Source: Hippopus hippopus
Taxonomy: Eukaryota; Mollusca; Bivalvia; Cardiida; Cardiidae
Assembly: GCA_946811185.2 (NCBI GenBank)
Contig: OX328102.1
Span: 50,135,619 to 50,199,618 of the forward strand
Direction of reading: 5' to 3'
Length of the DNA: 64,000 nucleotides
This document shows positions 61,043 to 64,000 of this stretch, in pieces. The notes below the pieces were generated by a model. That model ran no database searches. It saw only the letters and a program-made list of their open reading frames with translations, and was not told the DNA's origin. Each line of letters begins with the position of its first letter. The stretch's first letter is position 1. The translations under genes and the position numbers were made by a program.

Positions 61043-62039
61043 TGAATTGCAAGAGATGAATTTCACCAAATTACATCTTGAAACCATGTTTTAGACTAGT
61101 ACTTTCTCCGAGTAGTTTAAATTCTACTTGAGTATAGTTTTGAATAGCAAATAAAGGAGAAAATAAAGTTAAATGCAAGATGCTCAATAAATTTCAATGA
61201 CAATTTTTTCTAAATGCAGATGGCTCACAAACAATTTAACATACCTAATTACTCTGAACTTTTGAAGGAGTCAACTTTGAAGTCTGATTGATATACAACA
61301 GCATGCAAAGCACAAAATGCTGACAAATGCTGATGGTTCATAAACACACCTAATAAAAAGTAATTATAAAGCAACTTTAAACTTTTAAAGAAATCACCTT
61401 TTAAATGTGAGCCCTTAAGGTTTTTTTGAGTTGATAGAATTTATCTAATTTTACCCATAATTGGCCAATATATTCAGACAGAAAAAATAATTATTTTTGT
61501 TTAGTCTCCAAATCTTTAGGAAATTATCATTCTGGAAAAAAGGGGGTGGCCGAAATAATAGGTTTTACCTTGTTGTATGTGTATCCAAAAAGTGTGTTAT
61601 ATTAAGATACTTGTATAAATTTACTGCTTATAGTCATTAAAAAGCTGAAAAGACGATCTGAAGTGACTCTGATCGGACAATGTCAAAGAGACATTTTGTT
61701 GTGTCATGGGTTTCCGTGTTTTTTAGTCCGATCAGTTTTTCATGTCTGTTAATTTCTGGCTAGGTATTGCCACATGATTTGACAAAAAGATTGTCAATGA
61801 GGGTAACTTCAAAACCTGTCATTTTTTCACAAGAAAAGCGTATAATGGCCTTTTTTGTCCATGCATTTTCCTACGCAAAGTCTCCGGTGTAACCAGAATT
61901 TGTTACTTGAATTTCATTTCTATAACGTGATTTACGCAATAATTTGCGCGAGTGGGAACACTGTTAAACATTATCTTACCTTTTTTAGCCAGAGAAAGAA
62001 GTAGCTTTCTAATACGAGTTAAGTCATAGTACAGAAGTG

Positions 62040-62102
62040 GATGGTACAGATCCAAGATCAGACAGCGTGTTCTGTTTAGTCTGATGTCTATCTACACCAT
62101 CC
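62040..62102. repeat. 70-bp palindrome family, copy
   Basis: GATGGTACAGATCCAAGATC ... GATGTCTATCTACACCATC. Confidence 0.6.
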
Positions 62103-62685
62103 GCCAACGCTTTGAAAATCGCCATCTTGCCATCAGCAGAGTAAATCAGAACGAGCATAATGTAGATCTATATTACAAGCCATCTGTCTACAAGATGCCT
62201 GTCGGCCTGTCGTGGGTACACAAATGTTTGCAGTAAAATTTGGATAAGGGGTATGACGTAACACGCAAATCATTCGAAGCGACTGAGTTGTAACGCACCT
62301 GTTTAATTTACACACTTAAACTGGTCTGCAAGAAGAAACTTATATCTGGCTGCGGGTCGACCTCCAATCAATTCAAAGTGACCATGCAATAAGCCTATTT
62401 CATGCACGATTTACATGTACACCAGCTGATATAGCCTTTTTGCATTTAGTAATATAGCTGTTTCAAGAACACGCCAGTCGTGTCACGTTTTGTGTAGTCA
62501 GCATAAAAAAGTGCGGCTGTTTTCTAAAAATTAATCTAATTCCTTGCAGCCGAAATAAAAGGAATGCATTCGAAATGAATTACTGATAAATAAAGAAAAG
62601 AAAGAACGAGGTTTAGTATTCATTTTTCATGTAGATTTATTTATTGCTTATGGAGGGACAACACACATGGTTATGGTTTTGGCGG

Positions 62686-62750
62686 CCTATGTAGATTAAG
62701 ATTAGACTGTAGGCAGACTGTTTGGTCTGATTTTTGATCTAAATCCACAC
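62686..62750. repeat. 70-bp palindrome family, copy
   Basis: TGTAGATTAAGATTAGACTG ... GTCTGATTTTTGATCTAAAT. Confidence 0.55.
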
Positions 62751-63127
62751 TTTTCGCTTTGGTGAGAAGTTTTTAACAAAAAAACCCTCAGTGTTGCAAT
62801 TATTCTGGTCTAATTTCATGACTTAAAATTACCGCTGAGTTAATCAGCTCTCGAAGGATTCGTTTTCGTAACGATGAACATTGCTATGCAGAAATGAATA
62901 TTATGCAGCCGATCATTATTGAAAACATATTCCAAAAAATTACCCGTCAAATATTTTGGGAAATTAACGTTACGGAATGTCCGAATATTTAGGAAAACTT
63001 GCTTTTGGAAGTGTTCAGAGAAAGAATTAAAAAATAAATTATTTTTGTAAATAATTAAACGTGTCCGAATTTTTAGGGCGTCCGAATACATTAGCGAATT
63101 GCAGTATTTTCTCTCTCTTTCTTGTCA

Positions 63128-63262
63128 GTGAAACTATCGAAACTATCGATATTTGAGGTAACTATCGGCGATAGTTATCGATTTTCAATGTAACAATCGA
63201 TGCAGTAGCATCGACACGCTCACCATCGCGATCCATCGATAGTCCGATGTATCGTTACACCC
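63128..63262. repeat. ATCGAT-rich repeats
   Basis: AACTATCGATA, GATAGTTATCGAT, ATCGATGC and CCATCGATAGT occur in both directions, ending TATCGTTACACCCCT, as in the tips of some DNA transposons. Confidence 0.5.
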
Positions 63263-63277
63263 CTACAATCCAGTATC

Positions 63278-63478
63278 TTAACGATCCTGGGAAAGAATGC
63301 TTTTGAAAACATTGTGGGAAAAAGAGAAAATGCTATAAAACCAGCATTTTCTCCTTTTCTCACAATATTCTCTGCCCTATCAAAGACAAATTTCATCACT
63401 TTAGCCACATTTAGTTTGTTGCCTACAAATGCTTCCAATTTGGACAAAATTCTGAATATTTGTCATTTGGTGAAGAGA
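63278..63478 (-). mobile_element. TTAA hairpin MITE, reverse copy
   Basis: TTAACGATCCTGGGAAAGAA; full hairpin; ends CATTTGGTGAAGAG. Confidence 0.75.
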
Positions 63479-63559
63479 TACATGTAAGTCTGGCTTTGCA
63501 GCCCAAGGGGTAGTACTTTTATCCACTGTATAATGACTTTCTGCAACTTGCAGATGACT

Positions 63560-63709
63560 GCTTTTCGACACATGGTGAAAAAGAGAGAAAATTAATTTGA
63601 GTATTTTCTCATATTTTCGTGTTTTAACCGTTCTCATAACCAGCATTTTCTCCTTTTTCCACAATCTTTTTTTCCTTTTAAAAACAAATCCTATCATTTA
63701 AGCCACCTT
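63560..63709 (-). mobile_element. TTAA hairpin MITE, composite worn copy
   Basis: Two part-hairpins joined (GGTGAAAAAGAGAGAAAATT and CCAGCATTTTCTCCTTTTTC). Confidence 0.55.
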
Positions 63710-63935
63710 TAACCCTTTCAAAAGCGACATTTTAGACTCTTCCAAATTGAGAGTATCTGCAGATAACAAATTTGAATGAGGCACAAATGAACTGAAACTC
63801 TTTGACAGGATAGAAAACATTGTGGGTAAAGTAGAAATGCTGGTTTCCAGCATTTTCTCCTTTTCACATAATGTTTTCAGAATCCTTCTTCCTCAGAGTC
63901 ATTCAAACAAGGCATTGCTTGGTAAATGGTGAATT
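63709..63935 (+). mobile_element. TTAA hairpin MITE, copy
   Basis: TTAACCCTTTCAAAAGCGAC; hairpin GTGGGTAAAGTAGAAATGCT; ends TGGTAAATGGTGAA. Confidence 0.75.
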
Positions 63936-64000
63936 CATCATCCACAAATTTATGTGTTCTCAATGGACGAGTCTAAAAATATGTCAAAGAATTAAACAGT

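Overview
The window is eukaryotic nuclear DNA. It probably comes from a bivalve mollusc, and the repeat families look Dreissena-like to me; that is a family-level impression from memory, not a database match. Two very different kinds of sequence meet in it. Positions 1 to about 12.7 kb are AT-rich, gene-dense and intron-free. The rest, 12.7-64 kb, is a repeat-packed host locus.

Region 1 (1 to ~12.7 kb) is most of an integrated Polinton/Maverick or adintovirus-like element. It carries the usual morphogenesis set: a double-jelly-roll major capsid protein (530-1825), a penton-like minor capsid protein (6026-6799), an FtsK/A32-type packaging ATPase (6822-7628) and an adenain-type protease (9065-9481). 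It also has a retrovirus-type integrase with a chromodomain. Further genes include two short basic/hydrophobic virion proteins (2287-2685, 5412-5996), two dUTPase-fold proteins, a phage-tail-fibre-like protein (9495-10709), a SAP+NUMOD-like protein, and two C-terminal RING proteins at the right end (10759-12573). Genes 166-7628 read leftward, 7668-10709 read rightward from a 39-bp divergent spacer, and the RING pair reads leftward. No DNA polymerase B is visible. The element runs off the left edge, where the 3' end of another rightward gene (2-115) is present. Nearly every structural gene has a TATA/A-run motif touching its start codon, while the two RING genes share a different start-proximal motif. 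The zinc-ribbon, PLA2 and integrase frames overlap at two A-runs, each in a -1 relation.

Region 2 (12.7-18.4 kb) is intergenic or 5' sequence made of MITEs, SINE pieces and small palindromes.

Region 3 (18.4-64 kb) holds an unidentified host gene on the + strand. Its first coding exon (18473-19402) starts with an N-myristoylation-like MGTGIS. Two further phase-0 exons lie at 42278-42448 and 44018-44173. The gene is opened up by introns full of mobile DNA: a 3.8-kb pogo/Tigger element (33740-37539) whose transposase is broken by a frameshift and by a 1.23-kb TTAA-flanked insertion; a 2.85-kb Harbinger-like element nested in another MITE; tRNA-derived SINEs; several satellites; and at least 30 copies of one hairpin MITE that inserts at TTAA.

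Region 4 (53.8-60.1 kb) is a foldback-like element of about 6.3 kb with terminal inverted repeats, a 6-bp target duplication, three arrays of ATTTCGT/ACGAAAT palindromes and a palindrome of several kb inside. The rest, to 64 kb, is intron or intergenic sequence with more hairpin MITE copies.
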